Source: Butyricicoccus_A sp945486175 (GTDB taxonomy: Bacteria > Bacillota > Clostridia > Oscillospirales > Butyricicoccaceae). From it: 19,253 bases of DNA. The first letter of the stretch is position 1. Each line of letters begins with the position of its first letter. The stretch spans positions 1 to 19,253 of the forward strand of contig CALZUY010000036.1 of NCBI GenBank assembly GCA_945829445.1. The letters are read 5' to 3'. A model generated the notes under the pieces. The model searched no databases. It was given only the letters and a program-made list of their open reading frames with translations, and was not told the origin of the DNA. The position numbers and the translations under genes were made by a program. Positions 7,656 through 14,502 of this stretch are shown here, one piece after another.

Positions 7656-8573
7656 TTACTTGTCTGCCGGAGCGGAAGCAGCTTCCTGTGCCTTCTTGGC
7701 AGCGGCAGCCTTTTCCATGGCAGCCTTCTTCGCAGCTGCCTGCTTTGCCTTGAGCTCCTGCAGCTCCTTGACCTTCTCCGGGGTGTTCCACGGCTCGATG
7801 ATGTGGCGCGGGCAGGCCTTTGCACACATCTGGCAGCCCTTACACTTGTCGTAATCGATAACCGGGATGTTGCCCTCCATATGGATGGCATCGAGCTTAC
7901 AGGTCTTCTCACACAGGCCGCAGCCGATACAGCCGACCGAGCATGCGTCCATAACTTCCTTGCCCTTTGCCTTGGAAGAGCAGTCTACGCGGACTGCATT
8001 CTTCTCCGGAACGAGGGAGATGATGTGCTTCGGGCATGCAGCAATACACTTGGAGCATGCGGTGCACTTGGAAGCATCAACCTTGGCAACGCCGTCGACA
8101 ACATGGATTGCGCCGAACGGGCATGCCTTCTCACAGGTGCCGAGGCCGAGGCAGGCAAAGGCACATTCCTTGTAGCCGTTTGCAACGCGGATTGCGCCCA
8201 GGCAGTCCTGAATGCCTTCATACTGCGCACGGTTCTTTGCGTTTTCGCAGGTACCGGAGCAGTGTACATGTGCGATCATCTTTTCAGACTCGGTGACCTC
8301 AACGCCCAGGACAGCAGCAATCTTCTCCGCTGCTGCCGCGCCGCCGACCGGGCAGCCGTTAACCGGTGCCTTGCCCTCGACGATGGCAGTTGCCAGACCG
8401 TTACAGCCTGCGTAGCCGCAGCCGCCGCAGTTTGCGCCCGGCAGGCACTCCTGTACTGCCGGAATGCGCGCGTCTACCTCGACGGCAAAGATTTTGGATG
8501 CGAATGCCAGGATCAGGCCGAACAGCAAGCCCATGACGCCCAGAACCAGCACTGCATAAACAATACTCATCAT
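7656..8573 (-). CDS. rnfB: Rnf complex subunit RnfB, polyferredoxin
   Basis: RnfB is the probable entry point for electrons from reduced ferredoxin in the Rnf complex. This 305-residue copy has an N-terminal membrane helix (about 5-27). The cluster-binding motif CLPGANCGGCGYAGC (Cys43, 49, 52, 57, plus Cys74) comes next. Four later CxxCxxC-type ferredoxin groups lie near residues 137-151, 170-180, 211-225 and 244-254. The C-terminal 40 residues are a highly charged Ala/Lys/Glu-rich helix, a frequent but variable extension. I used the first of two adjacent ATG codons; AGGAG lies 11 bases upstream of it, and starting one codon later is equally possible. It is the sixth gene of the operon, 34 bases after rnfA. 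Confidence 0.96.
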   Translation of the reverse strand: MMSIVYAVLVLGVMGLLFGLILAFASKIFAVEVDARIPAVQECLPGANCGGCGYAGCNGLATAIVEGKAPVNGCPVGGAAAAEKIAAVLGVEVTESEKMIAHVHCSGTCENAKNRAQYEGIQDCLGAIRVANGYKECAFACLGLGTCEKACPFGAIHVVDGVAKVDASKCTACSKCIAACPKHIISLVPEKNAVRVDCSSKAKGKEVMDACSVGCIGCGLCEKTCKLDAIHMEGNIPVIDYDKCKGCQMCAKACPRHIIEPWNTPEKVKELQELKAKQAAAKKAAMEKAAAAKKAQEAASAPADK

Positions 8574-8607
8574 TTGTGATTCAACTCCTATTCTCTGACC
8601 GTCGGGT

Positions 8608-9192
8608 TTACCAGATCTTCATGCCGCTGAAGCCCAGGAACGCCATCGCCATCAGAGAAGCGGAAATCAGGGCAATCGGGAAGCCCTCAAAGCACTTCGG
8701 GCACTCTGCGGATGCATCCAGACGCTCGCGGATGGATGCGAACAGCACGATAGCCAGCGTGAAGCCGAGGCCACCGGTGATGCCGTAAACGATGGATTCG
8801 AGGAAATTGTAGCTATTCTGTACGTTCTGCAGCGCAACGCCCAGAACCGCACAGTTGGTGGTAATCAGCGGGAGGAAAATGCCCAGCGCCTGATACAGCG
8901 ACGGCATGGACTTCATCAGGAACATCTCAACAAACTGTACGAGCGTTGCGATGACCAGAATAAATGCAACCGTCTGCATATAATTCAGGCCCAGCGGAAC
9001 CAGGACAAAGGTGTTAATCAGCCACGTAACGGCAGACGCCAGACCCATGACGAAGGTTACCGCCATGCCCATGCCGACTGCGGTGTCAACCTTCTTGGAT
9101 ACGCCGAAGAACGGGCAGCAGCCGAGGAACTGGGACATGATGAAGTTGTTAATCAGAATCGCGCTGAGAGAAATCGATAAAATGGATGTCAT
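8608..9192 (-). CDS. rnfA: Rnf complex subunit RnfA, integral membrane
   Basis: RnfA is a 194-residue, six-helix membrane subunit that pairs pseudo-symmetrically with RnfE; together they hold an intramembrane iron-sulfur cluster through conserved cysteines. Here those are in the LGCCPFFG motif (Cys25/26) and TTNCAVLG (Cys114), both present. IRERLDASAECPKCFEG is the usual loop near the C terminus. AAAGGAG precedes the ATG and lies within the end of rnfE, whose stop codon is only 6 bases upstream, so the two are translationally close. Length is normal for the family. Confidence 0.96.
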   Translation of the reverse strand: MTSILSISLSAILINNFIMSQFLGCCPFFGVSKKVDTAVGMGMAVTFVMGLASAVTWLINTFVLVPLGLNYMQTVAFILVIATLVQFVEMFLMKSMPSLYQALGIFLPLITTNCAVLGVALQNVQNSYNFLESIVYGITGGLGFTLAIVLFASIRERLDASAECPKCFEGFPIALISASLMAMAFLGFSGMKIW

Positions 9193-9198
9193 TGTACA

Positions 9199-9789
9199 TT
9201 ACTCTCCTTTCTTCAGCAGCTTCTGCATGACAGCGATGACGAAGCCAAGCGTCAGGAAGCCGCCTGCCGGCAGGATCATAATGGTGGCCGGCTGGCTGAA
9301 TACGGTAATCAGACCGCCGCCGATGGTGCCTGCGCCCAGCAGCTCACGGACAACAGACATGACAACCAGTGCGAACGTAAAGCCAAGGCCCATAACCAGA
9401 CCATCGACTGCGGATGCGCCGACCGAATTCTTGGACGCGAATGCCTCGGCGCGGCCGAGGATGATGCAGTTAACGACGATCAGCGGGATGAACAGACCCA
9501 ACGACGCGGACAGCGACGGGATAAACGCCTGAAGCAGCAGGTCGATCATCGTAACGAAGCCTGCGATAACGGTGATGTATGCTGCGATACGAACCTTGTT
9601 CGGGATGAACTTACGCAGCAGGGAAATAACGATGTTCGAGCAGATCAGTACCGCGGTAGCGGAAAGACCCATGCCGACGCCGTTGATGACTGAGGTCGTG
9701 GTTGCCAGTGTCGGGCACATGCCAATCAGCTGCACGAGTACCGGGTTATTGGTAAACAGACCCTCTTTCAGATTTTTTCCAAAGCTCAT
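9199..9789 (-). CDS. rnfE: Rnf complex subunit RnfE, integral membrane
   Basis: RnfE is a 196-residue membrane subunit homologous to RnfA and NqrD. It has about six helices. The cluster-binding cysteines are in LIGMCPTLATTT (Cys25) and VVNCIILGRAEAF (Cys108), both conserved. AAGGAGG stands 7 bases before the ATG, and the gene starts 12 bases after rnfG. It is slightly shorter than proteobacterial RnfE, as usual for clostridial forms. NqrD from a Na+-NQR operon is the only close alternative, and the rnfB and rnfC neighbours exclude that. Confidence 0.95.
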   Translation of the reverse strand: MSFGKNLKEGLFTNNPVLVQLIGMCPTLATTTSVINGVGMGLSATAVLICSNIVISLLRKFIPNKVRIAAYITVIAGFVTMIDLLLQAFIPSLSASLGLFIPLIVVNCIILGRAEAFASKNSVGASAVDGLVMGLGFTFALVVMSVVRELLGAGTIGGGLITVFSQPATIMILPAGGFLTLGFVIAVMQKLLKKGE

Positions 9790-9801
9790 GATATGGCCTC
9801 C

Positions 9802-10383
9802 TTAACCCTGTTCCGCAGCGAACTTCGCGGCAGCGTTGACGCCTTCCGATACTGCGCGGGAGGTGATGGTAGCGCCGGTCAGTGCAACAATGGAACCGCC
9901 GTCCTTCTCAACGGCAACCGTGCCGTCAGCAGGCTGACCTGCGAACTGATCCTGGAACTCCGGCTTGGTGCTGTTCGCGCCGAGACCCGGGGTCTCAGAA
10001 GATGCGGAAATAATGGAAATACCGGTGATCGTGCCGTCAGCACTGATGCCGACCATGGTATCTACGCCGCCGCCGAAGCCGGTCGGTGCAACCTCAACAC
10101 AGTAGCCCGCATCCTGACCGTCCTTGGTCATCTTGTAAGCGGAAACGATCTCGACATCCGTACCCTTGTCGGTCTTGACAGTCGTGCCTTCCGCAACCTC
10201 AATCGGCTCGGAATCCGCATCCATGACCTGTGCCAGTGCGTTTTCCGTCTTGATCTGGTTCTGCTTGGCAATCGGCTCAACGGTGATTGCATTGACTGCA
10301 CCGAGGCACAGCGCAACAACCAGCGTGATTGCACAAAGGACGCCGCCGAGCTGTACAAATTCATTCTTCTGCTTGCCAGCCAT
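9802..10383 (-). CDS. rnfG: Rnf complex subunit RnfG, covalent flavoprotein
   Basis: RnfG carries an FMN joined by a phosphoester bond to threonine and faces the outside of the membrane. This 193-residue copy has an N-terminal membrane anchor (about 10-33) and an FMN-binding domain (about 70-190). The flavinylation motif LTGATITS places the expected modified residue at Thr172. GAGSxTxGLG-like recognition appears as ETPGLGAN (130-137). The start is 3 bases after the rnfD stop codon, with AGAAGGAGGG before it. An ApbE-type flavin transferase is needed to load the FMN but is not encoded in this window. Confidence 0.95.
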   Translation of the reverse strand: MAGKQKNEFVQLGGVLCAITLVVALCLGAVNAITVEPIAKQNQIKTENALAQVMDADSEPIEVAEGTTVKTDKGTDVEIVSAYKMTKDGQDAGYCVEVAPTGFGGGVDTMVGISADGTITGISIISASSETPGLGANSTKPEFQDQFAGQPADGTVAVEKDGGSIVALTGATITSRAVSEGVNAAAKFAAEQG

Positions 10384-10386
10384 TGA

Positions 10387-11391
10387 TTAGCCCTCCTTCT
10401 TCTGCTTTGCCGGTGCGCCGAACTTGGTCGGGCGGGTATACTTGTCGATCAGCCATACGGTGGTGTTCATCAGCAGGATGGAATAGCAGACGCCTTCCGG
10501 ATAACCGCCGAAGTAGCGGATCATGACGGTCAGCAGGCCGCAGCCGATGCCGAAGACAACCTGGCCCTTGCGGGATACCGGGGAGGTCGAGTAGTCGGTC
10601 GCCATGAAGAAGGCACCGAGCATCAGGCCGCCGCCGAACAGGCTGTACAGCATGGATTCCAGATGGCCCAGGCCGCCCTGCGGGAACAGGAAGGTCAGGA
10701 CTGCAACGGTACCGATGTAAGCTGCCGGGATGTGGATGGTGATAACCTTGCGAACCAGCAGGTAAACGCCGCCGATAATCAGAGCGATCGCGGAGACTTC
10801 ACCCATGGAACCGCCAATCGAGCCGAGGAACATGCTTGCAATGCTCGGCAGCTCGCCTTCCGCCGTGCCCTTGATGATAGCGAGCGGGGTTGCGCTGGTC
10901 ATCGCGTCGAGCGCCTCGGTGGAATTGGAGATCAGGCCGACGCTGGATCTTGCTCTGACCCAGGTGGTCATGGCTACCGGCCAGGAAGCCAGCAGGAATG
11001 CACGGCCGGCCAGTGCCGGGTTGATGAAGTTCTTGCCGAGGCCGCCGAACAGGCACTTGGCAACGATGATTGCGATGCCGTCGCCGATAATCAGCATCCA
11101 GTACGGAAGCGTAACCGGGCAGACAAACGCCAGCAGCACGCCGGTAACGGCAGCGGACAGATCCTTGATCGTGTTCGGCTTGCCGACAATCCTGTCATAG
11201 ATTGCCTCAAATACCATGCAGGCTGCAACGGAAACCACGGTCATCAGAATCGCGCGGAAACCGAAAATATAGGTCGAAACTGCCAGCGACGGGATCAGGG
11301 CGATCAGCACGTCGAGCATAATCGACTGGGTATCCTCTTTGCTCTTAATATGCGGGGAGGATGTAATTACTACTTTACTGAAATCATACAT
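10387..11391 (-). CDS. rnfD: Rnf complex subunit RnfD, membrane flavoprotein
   Basis: RnfD is a multispanning subunit related to NqrB that carries covalent FMN and takes part in ion translocation. This 334-residue protein has about nine to ten hydrophobic helices. The flavin attachment motif is TSATPLA with Thr168 as the expected FMN site. NFINPALAGRAFLLASWP (121-138) and GAFFMATDYSTSP are strong family landmarks. AAGGAGGG precedes the ATG at 11391, and the gene begins 15 bases after rnfC. Whether the pumped ion is Na+ or H+ cannot be read from the sequence by eye. Confidence 0.96.
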   Translation of the reverse strand: MYDFSKVVITSSPHIKSKEDTQSIMLDVLIALIPSLAVSTYIFGFRAILMTVVSVAACMVFEAIYDRIVGKPNTIKDLSAAVTGVLLAFVCPVTLPYWMLIIGDGIAIIVAKCLFGGLGKNFINPALAGRAFLLASWPVAMTTWVRARSSVGLISNSTEALDAMTSATPLAIIKGTAEGELPSIASMFLGSIGGSMGEVSAIALIIGGVYLLVRKVITIHIPAAYIGTVAVLTFLFPQGGLGHLESMLYSLFGGGLMLGAFFMATDYSTSPVSRKGQVVFGIGCGLLTVMIRYFGGYPEGVCYSILLMNTTVWLIDKYTRPTKFGAPAKQKKEG

Positions 11392-11406
11392 TTCGTTCCA
11401 CCCTCC

Positions 11407-12753
11407 TTACTTCTGCGCCGCAGCGGCTGCTGCCTTGCGCTTTTCCTGGACGCGCATCTTCGCAACGCGGAACTGCTGTACCAGCGGGATGCGTGCCGGA
11501 CATACGTACGCGCACGAGCCGCACTCGATGCAGTCGAGTACGTCGTACTCCTCGCAGCCCTCGAGATCGTTTCTGGCTGCGAACATGTTCATGTAAACCG
11601 GGGTCAGGTGCATCGGGCAGACGCCGACACAACGGCCGCAGCGGATGCAGGTCGGGTTCTCGACGCGCTTGTCCTCATCCTCACAGAACGCGAGGAATGC
11701 GTTGGTGCCCTTGAGTACCGGAACATCGGTGGTAAACTGCGCGACGCCCATCATCGGGCCGCCGGCGAGCAGCTTGTTCGGTGCGCTCTTGAAGCCGCCG
11801 CATGCATCGATCAGCTCGGTGATGCAGGTACCGGTGCGTGCTTCCAGGTTCTTCGGCTCGTTGATCGCGGAGCCGGAAACAGTGACAACGCGGCGGATAA
11901 CCGGCATGCCCTTGGCGAAGCAGCGGTAAACCGCACCTGCGGTGTCTACATTGAATACCGCGCAGCCTGCGTCTGCCGGCAGCTTGCCGGACGGAACCTC
12001 ACGGCCGGTAACGGCATTGATGAGCTGCTTTTCTGCGCCCTGCGGGTAGCGGCACTCCAGCGGAGCCAGCTTGATGACCGGGTCGCCAGCGAGCAGCTGC
12101 TCGATCTTTGCAAATGTGTCTTCCTTGTTCAGCTCGATGCCGATGAAGGCCTGCTTGACGCCCATGATCTTGACCAGATAGCGGACGCCCTCGACAATCT
12201 CCTCCGGGCGCTCGAGCAGCAGACGGTGGTCGGACGTGATGTACGGCTCACACTCCGCGCCGTTGATCAGGATGGTATCGCACTTGCCGATACCGGACTT
12301 GATCTTGACATGCGTCGGGAAGGTTGCGCCGCCGTGGCCGACAATGCCTGCATCCCAGATTGCCTGGATGCGCTCGTCGTTGGACATCGATTCAAAGTCC
12401 TTCGGCTTGACCGACTCGTGCAGCCTGTCCTCATGGTCGTTCTCAATGACGATGGACAGAACCTTGGAGCCGTTCTGGTGCAGCATCGGGACAACGTCGA
12501 CAACCTTGCCGGAAACCGACGCATGTACCGGAGCGCTGACAAAACCGCCGGCCTCTGCGATCATCTGACCCATGTCGACGATGTCACCCTTCTTCACCAG
12601 CGGCTTTGCCGGTGCGCCAATGTGCATCGAAACGGGAAGGACGACCTTGTCCGGTGCCTTCAGGACTTCGATCGGCTTTGTGTTTGTTGCGGATTTGAAT
12701 CCCGGATCATTTTTGGTTCCAGGATGGATACCGCCACGAAACGTGTACGCCAT
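11407..12753 (-). CDS. rnfC: Rnf complex subunit RnfC, NADH/FMN-binding
   Basis: RnfC is the peripheral subunit where NAD+ is reduced. This 448-residue copy opens with MAYTFRGGIHPGTKN. A lipoyl-like/barrel-sandwich region follows (about 30-105). The nucleotide and FMN-binding region includes GIVGHGGATFPTHVK (136-150) and ILINGAECEPYITSDHR. Two 4Fe-4S motifs are at CIRCGRCVGVCP (369-380) and CIECGSCAYVCP (408-419), and a short Lys/Ala tail ends it. I chose the ATG at 12753 because GAGGTGA stands 7 bases before it and the family N terminus begins there; an upstream in-frame ATG at 12798 lies within the leader hairpins. It is the first gene of rnfCDGEAB. Confidence 0.97.
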   Translation of the reverse strand: MAYTFRGGIHPGTKNDPGFKSATNTKPIEVLKAPDKVVLPVSMHIGAPAKPLVKKGDIVDMGQMIAEAGGFVSAPVHASVSGKVVDVVPMLHQNGSKVLSIVIENDHEDRLHESVKPKDFESMSNDERIQAIWDAGIVGHGGATFPTHVKIKSGIGKCDTILINGAECEPYITSDHRLLLERPEEIVEGVRYLVKIMGVKQAFIGIELNKEDTFAKIEQLLAGDPVIKLAPLECRYPQGAEKQLINAVTGREVPSGKLPADAGCAVFNVDTAGAVYRCFAKGMPVIRRVVTVSGSAINEPKNLEARTGTCITELIDACGGFKSAPNKLLAGGPMMGVAQFTTDVPVLKGTNAFLAFCEDEDKRVENPTCIRCGRCVGVCPMHLTPVYMNMFAARNDLEGCEEYDVLDCIECGSCAYVCPARIPLVQQFRVAKMRVQEKRKAAAAAAQK

Positions 12754-12895
12754 TATGGATTCACCTCTCTGTTCATTCTGTGCGGCAGGATGCCGCACCG
12801 CAGACGATAATTAACCTGCGGAACAGCCGTCCCCCCGCAAATCAGGCACGGCTGTCACGCGTGCGCTGCCCCCCGTCAACGGGCGCAACACTATA
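12754..12895 (-). promoter_or_regulatory. Structured 5' leader of the rnf operon (four hairpins)
   Basis: Between the predicted start of transcription near 12895 and the rnfC ribosome binding site (12761-12767), the minus strand can form four hairpins in a row. In order of transcription: 12887-12862 (TGCGC/GCGCA with an inner CCG-TTGA-CGG), 12855-12823 (8-bp ACAGCCGT/ACGGCTGT, loop containing GGGGGG), 12821-12798 (6-bp CCGCAG/CTGCGG) and 12798-12780 (8-bp perfect GTGCGGCA/TGCCGCAC with a TCC loop). The last sits 12 bases before the ribosome binding site. No U-tract terminator is seen. I do not recognise a known riboswitch core. Regulation of translation or mRNA stability is the simplest inference. 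Confidence 0.6.
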
Positions 12896-12901
12896 CCCTA
12901 G

Positions 12902-12931
12902 ATTATACCGTCATACCTACCAGAAACGCAA
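12902..12931 (-). promoter_or_regulatory. Probable promoter of the rnf operon
   Basis: TTGCGT (12931-12926) and a perfect TATAAT (12907-12902) are 18 bases apart on the minus strand. A TGAC stretch precedes the -10 box. Transcription should start near 12895. Confidence 0.75.
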
Positions 12932-13115
12932 GGAATTTTGCAAAAAAAATAACAGAAATCAACAAATATTTTTGCAGCTTTTCTGTATACGTTGTTATTT
13001 CTATGGACATTTTATGGTTTTTTCTGGTTGGGAACCGAAAAACACGCTTATATTCCTCGCTTTTCCGGGCATACTACGGCTGTTCCCATCCGGACAGTCA
13101 CAGCGGCGCAGGCAG
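12932..13115. other. AT-rich intergenic stretch without a recognisable gene
   Basis: Nothing coding is convincing here. The stretch lies between the rnf promoter and the terminator of the upstream kinase-like gene. It holds A and T tracts and one long-range inverted repeat, AAATAACA (12947-12954) with TGTTATTT (12993-13000), immediately upstream of the rnf -35 box. That placement could suit a regulator site, but no regulator family can be named. Confidence 0.5.
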
Positions 13116-13144
13116 AAAAAAAGCCCTTCCGCACAGCGGAAGGG
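13116..13144 (-). terminator. Intrinsic terminator after the kinase-like gene
   Basis: A perfect 9-bp stem CCCTTCCGC/GCGGAAGGG (13136-13144 with 13124-13132) with a 3-nt loop is followed by C and seven U residues (13122-13116) on the minus strand. It lies 23 bases beyond the stop codon at 13168. Confidence 0.92.
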
Positions 13145-13167
13145 ACTTTCTCCGGCCGGTTTTCCTG

Positions 13168-14286
13168 TCATTCCCTGCCGAATGCCGCCTCGTGCAGCAC
13201 ATCCGACAGCTCGACATCCGCCGCATTCACGCCCGGGGCGAGACTTGGCTGATAGCAGCTCACCGCCTCCAGCCCGACCTCCTGCCGCATCGGGATGGAA
13301 AGCCGTGCCGTACAGCCGCCCTCCGGGCCCGGCGCGAACATCAGCGCACCGCCATGCAGTTCCGCAATGCGGCGGGCATATGGAATGCCCAGGCCCCAGC
13401 CGCCCAGAGTTGCATCTGTCTGCCGCCAGGTGCTGTTCATGCGCGCGAGCGCCTCCGCACTCAGCCCTACGCCGTCGTCGTCAACGCCAAACACGGCACT
13501 GCTGCCCTGTGCGCCGGCATACAGCCGGATATGCACCTGTCCGCCGCCGTGGCGCAGGCTGTTGGAAATCAGCGTCATCAGCGCGGACAGCAGCAGCCCC
13601 CTGTCCGCCCACAGGGAGCAGTCCGGCACCGGGCTCTGCACAGTGACCTGCACACCCCGGCGCGCCAGCTGCTCCTGTGCGCACGCAAGCAGCTCCGCTG
13701 CGGAGCATTCCTCACGCCGCATCGGCTCGAGTGAACCGCTCAGCAGCTCCGCATGGTTGGTCTGGCGCAAAATGCGCAGCGCTTCCCGGCGGATGTAGCA
13801 GGCATCCTGCTTTGCGCCGGCAGATTCCAATGCATCTGCCCGCATCATCAGGCGTGCCGCGCTCTCGCGCATGCGTGCCGCCGCCATCGACACCCCCACC
13901 TGATGCTGTTCTTCACACTGGAACACCAGCAGCGCCTGGCTGTCTGCCGGAAAAATCCGCATGTTCCAGTGTTCGCCGGCCAGCACCAGCGGCACGCTGT
14001 GCTCCGTCCCGGTGCGCAGGCTTTGCTGTACAGCGTCACACTCCGACGGTGTGAGCACATCCTGCAGGGAATAAAATCCGCCGTATGCCAGCAGCACCCC
14101 ACAGGAATGCGTCTGCCGCAGCACCATCAGCTGTTCCGAGACAAGCGCCATCGGATGCATCGGTGCGTCCAGGCCGCGGCAGACCGCAGACAGCAGTTCC
14201 GGTGAAAGCCCCTCAAAAAAGGCATCCTCGCCCGGTATACCGGTGTCCGGCACAGGACTTTCCAGCGGTTCCGTGATAATTTTCAT
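13168..14286 (-). CDS. Soluble histidine-kinase-like ATPase lacking a visible phosphoacceptor histidine
   Basis: This 372-residue protein has no membrane segment. The N-terminal part (about 20-130) may be a PAS-like sensor. A helical region (about 131-185) occupies the HisKA position, but no H-E/D-x-x-x/T-P motif is present. The C-terminal GHKL ATPase domain (about 195-335) looks functional: an N box with Asn242 (LISNSLRHGG), a G1 box VDDDGVGLS (268-276) and a G2 box GGWGLGIPYA (295-304). A unique tail of 35-40 residues follows. I chose the ATG at 14286 because GGAGGTGA lies just upstream; an ATG 36 bases earlier lacks such a site. No response regulator is adjacent. It could be a degenerate kinase, an anti-sigma-like kinase or a kinase of unusual type; the partner is unknown. 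Confidence 0.8.
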   Translation of the reverse strand: MKIITEPLESPVPDTGIPGEDAFFEGLSPELLSAVCRGLDAPMHPMALVSEQLMVLRQTHSCGVLLAYGGFYSLQDVLTPSECDAVQQSLRTGTEHSVPLVLAGEHWNMRIFPADSQALLVFQCEEQHQVGVSMAAARMRESAARLMMRADALESAGAKQDACYIRREALRILRQTNHAELLSGSLEPMRREECSAAELLACAQEQLARRGVQVTVQSPVPDCSLWADRGLLLSALMTLISNSLRHGGGQVHIRLYAGAQGSSAVFGVDDDGVGLSAEALARMNSTWRQTDATLGGWGLGIPYARRIAELHGGALMFAPGPEGGCTARLSIPMRQEVGLEAVSCYQPSLAPGVNAADVELSDVLHEAAFGRE

Positions 14287-14342
14287 GATGATTTCACCTC
14301 CATTCGTGCACCAGTTGCACAAATCGACAAGAAATTGACTAT

Positions 14343-14351
14343 ATTATAACA
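14343..14351 (-). promoter_or_regulatory. Extended -10 promoter of the kinase-like gene
   Basis: On the minus strand TGTTATAAT forms an extended -10 element (TGn plus perfect TATAAT) 57 bases before the start codon. No clear -35 box is present at 16-18 bases, which is usual for extended -10 promoters. The leader contains a small GTGCA/TGCAC hairpin (14308-14322). Confidence 0.55.
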
Positions 14352-14393
14352 GAAATCAAGGGCTTCTGAACATGGAATATGAAAAAACTTCCG

Positions 14394-14409
14394 AATTGCT
14401 ACTGCAATT
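14394..14409. repeat. 16-bp palindrome between divergent promoters
   Basis: AATTGC-TACT-GCAATT is a perfect 6-bp inverted repeat with a 4-base spacer. It lies 15 bases upstream of the GAPDH -35 box and upstream of the divergent kinase-like promoter. The position suits an operator or activator site, but no regulator can be named from sequence alone. Confidence 0.5.
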
Positions 14410-14424
14410 TATACAAATCTGTCA

Positions 14425-14453
14425 TTGCGAAACGGTATTTTTCCATGTATAAT
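14425..14453 (+). promoter_or_regulatory. Promoter of the GAPDH gene
   Basis: TTGCGA (14425-14430) and perfect TATAAT (14448-14453) are 17 bases apart. Transcription would begin near 14460 and give a 43-nt leader with a strong AAGGAGG site. No CggR operator is recognisable by eye. Confidence 0.85.
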
Positions 14454-14502
14454 AAAGTCGTTCCAGTAAAACAGGATATTTAACAAGGAGGATATTACTA
14501 CA

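Noticed and set aside
12754..12798. Upstream ATG for rnfC (15 extra residues)
   Set aside because: The ATG lies in the fourth leader hairpin with no ribosome binding site, and the family N terminus starts at 12753.
10663..12810. 715-codon open frame on the plus strand
   Set aside because: Antisense shadow of rnfD and rnfC. Its Arg/Asp/Ala/His-rich composition is typical of the reverse frame of GC-rich genes.
12754..12895. Cobalamin, FMN, THF or similar known riboswitch in the rnf leader
   Set aside because: None of the conserved core sequences I know for these classes is visible, and there is no terminator in the leader.
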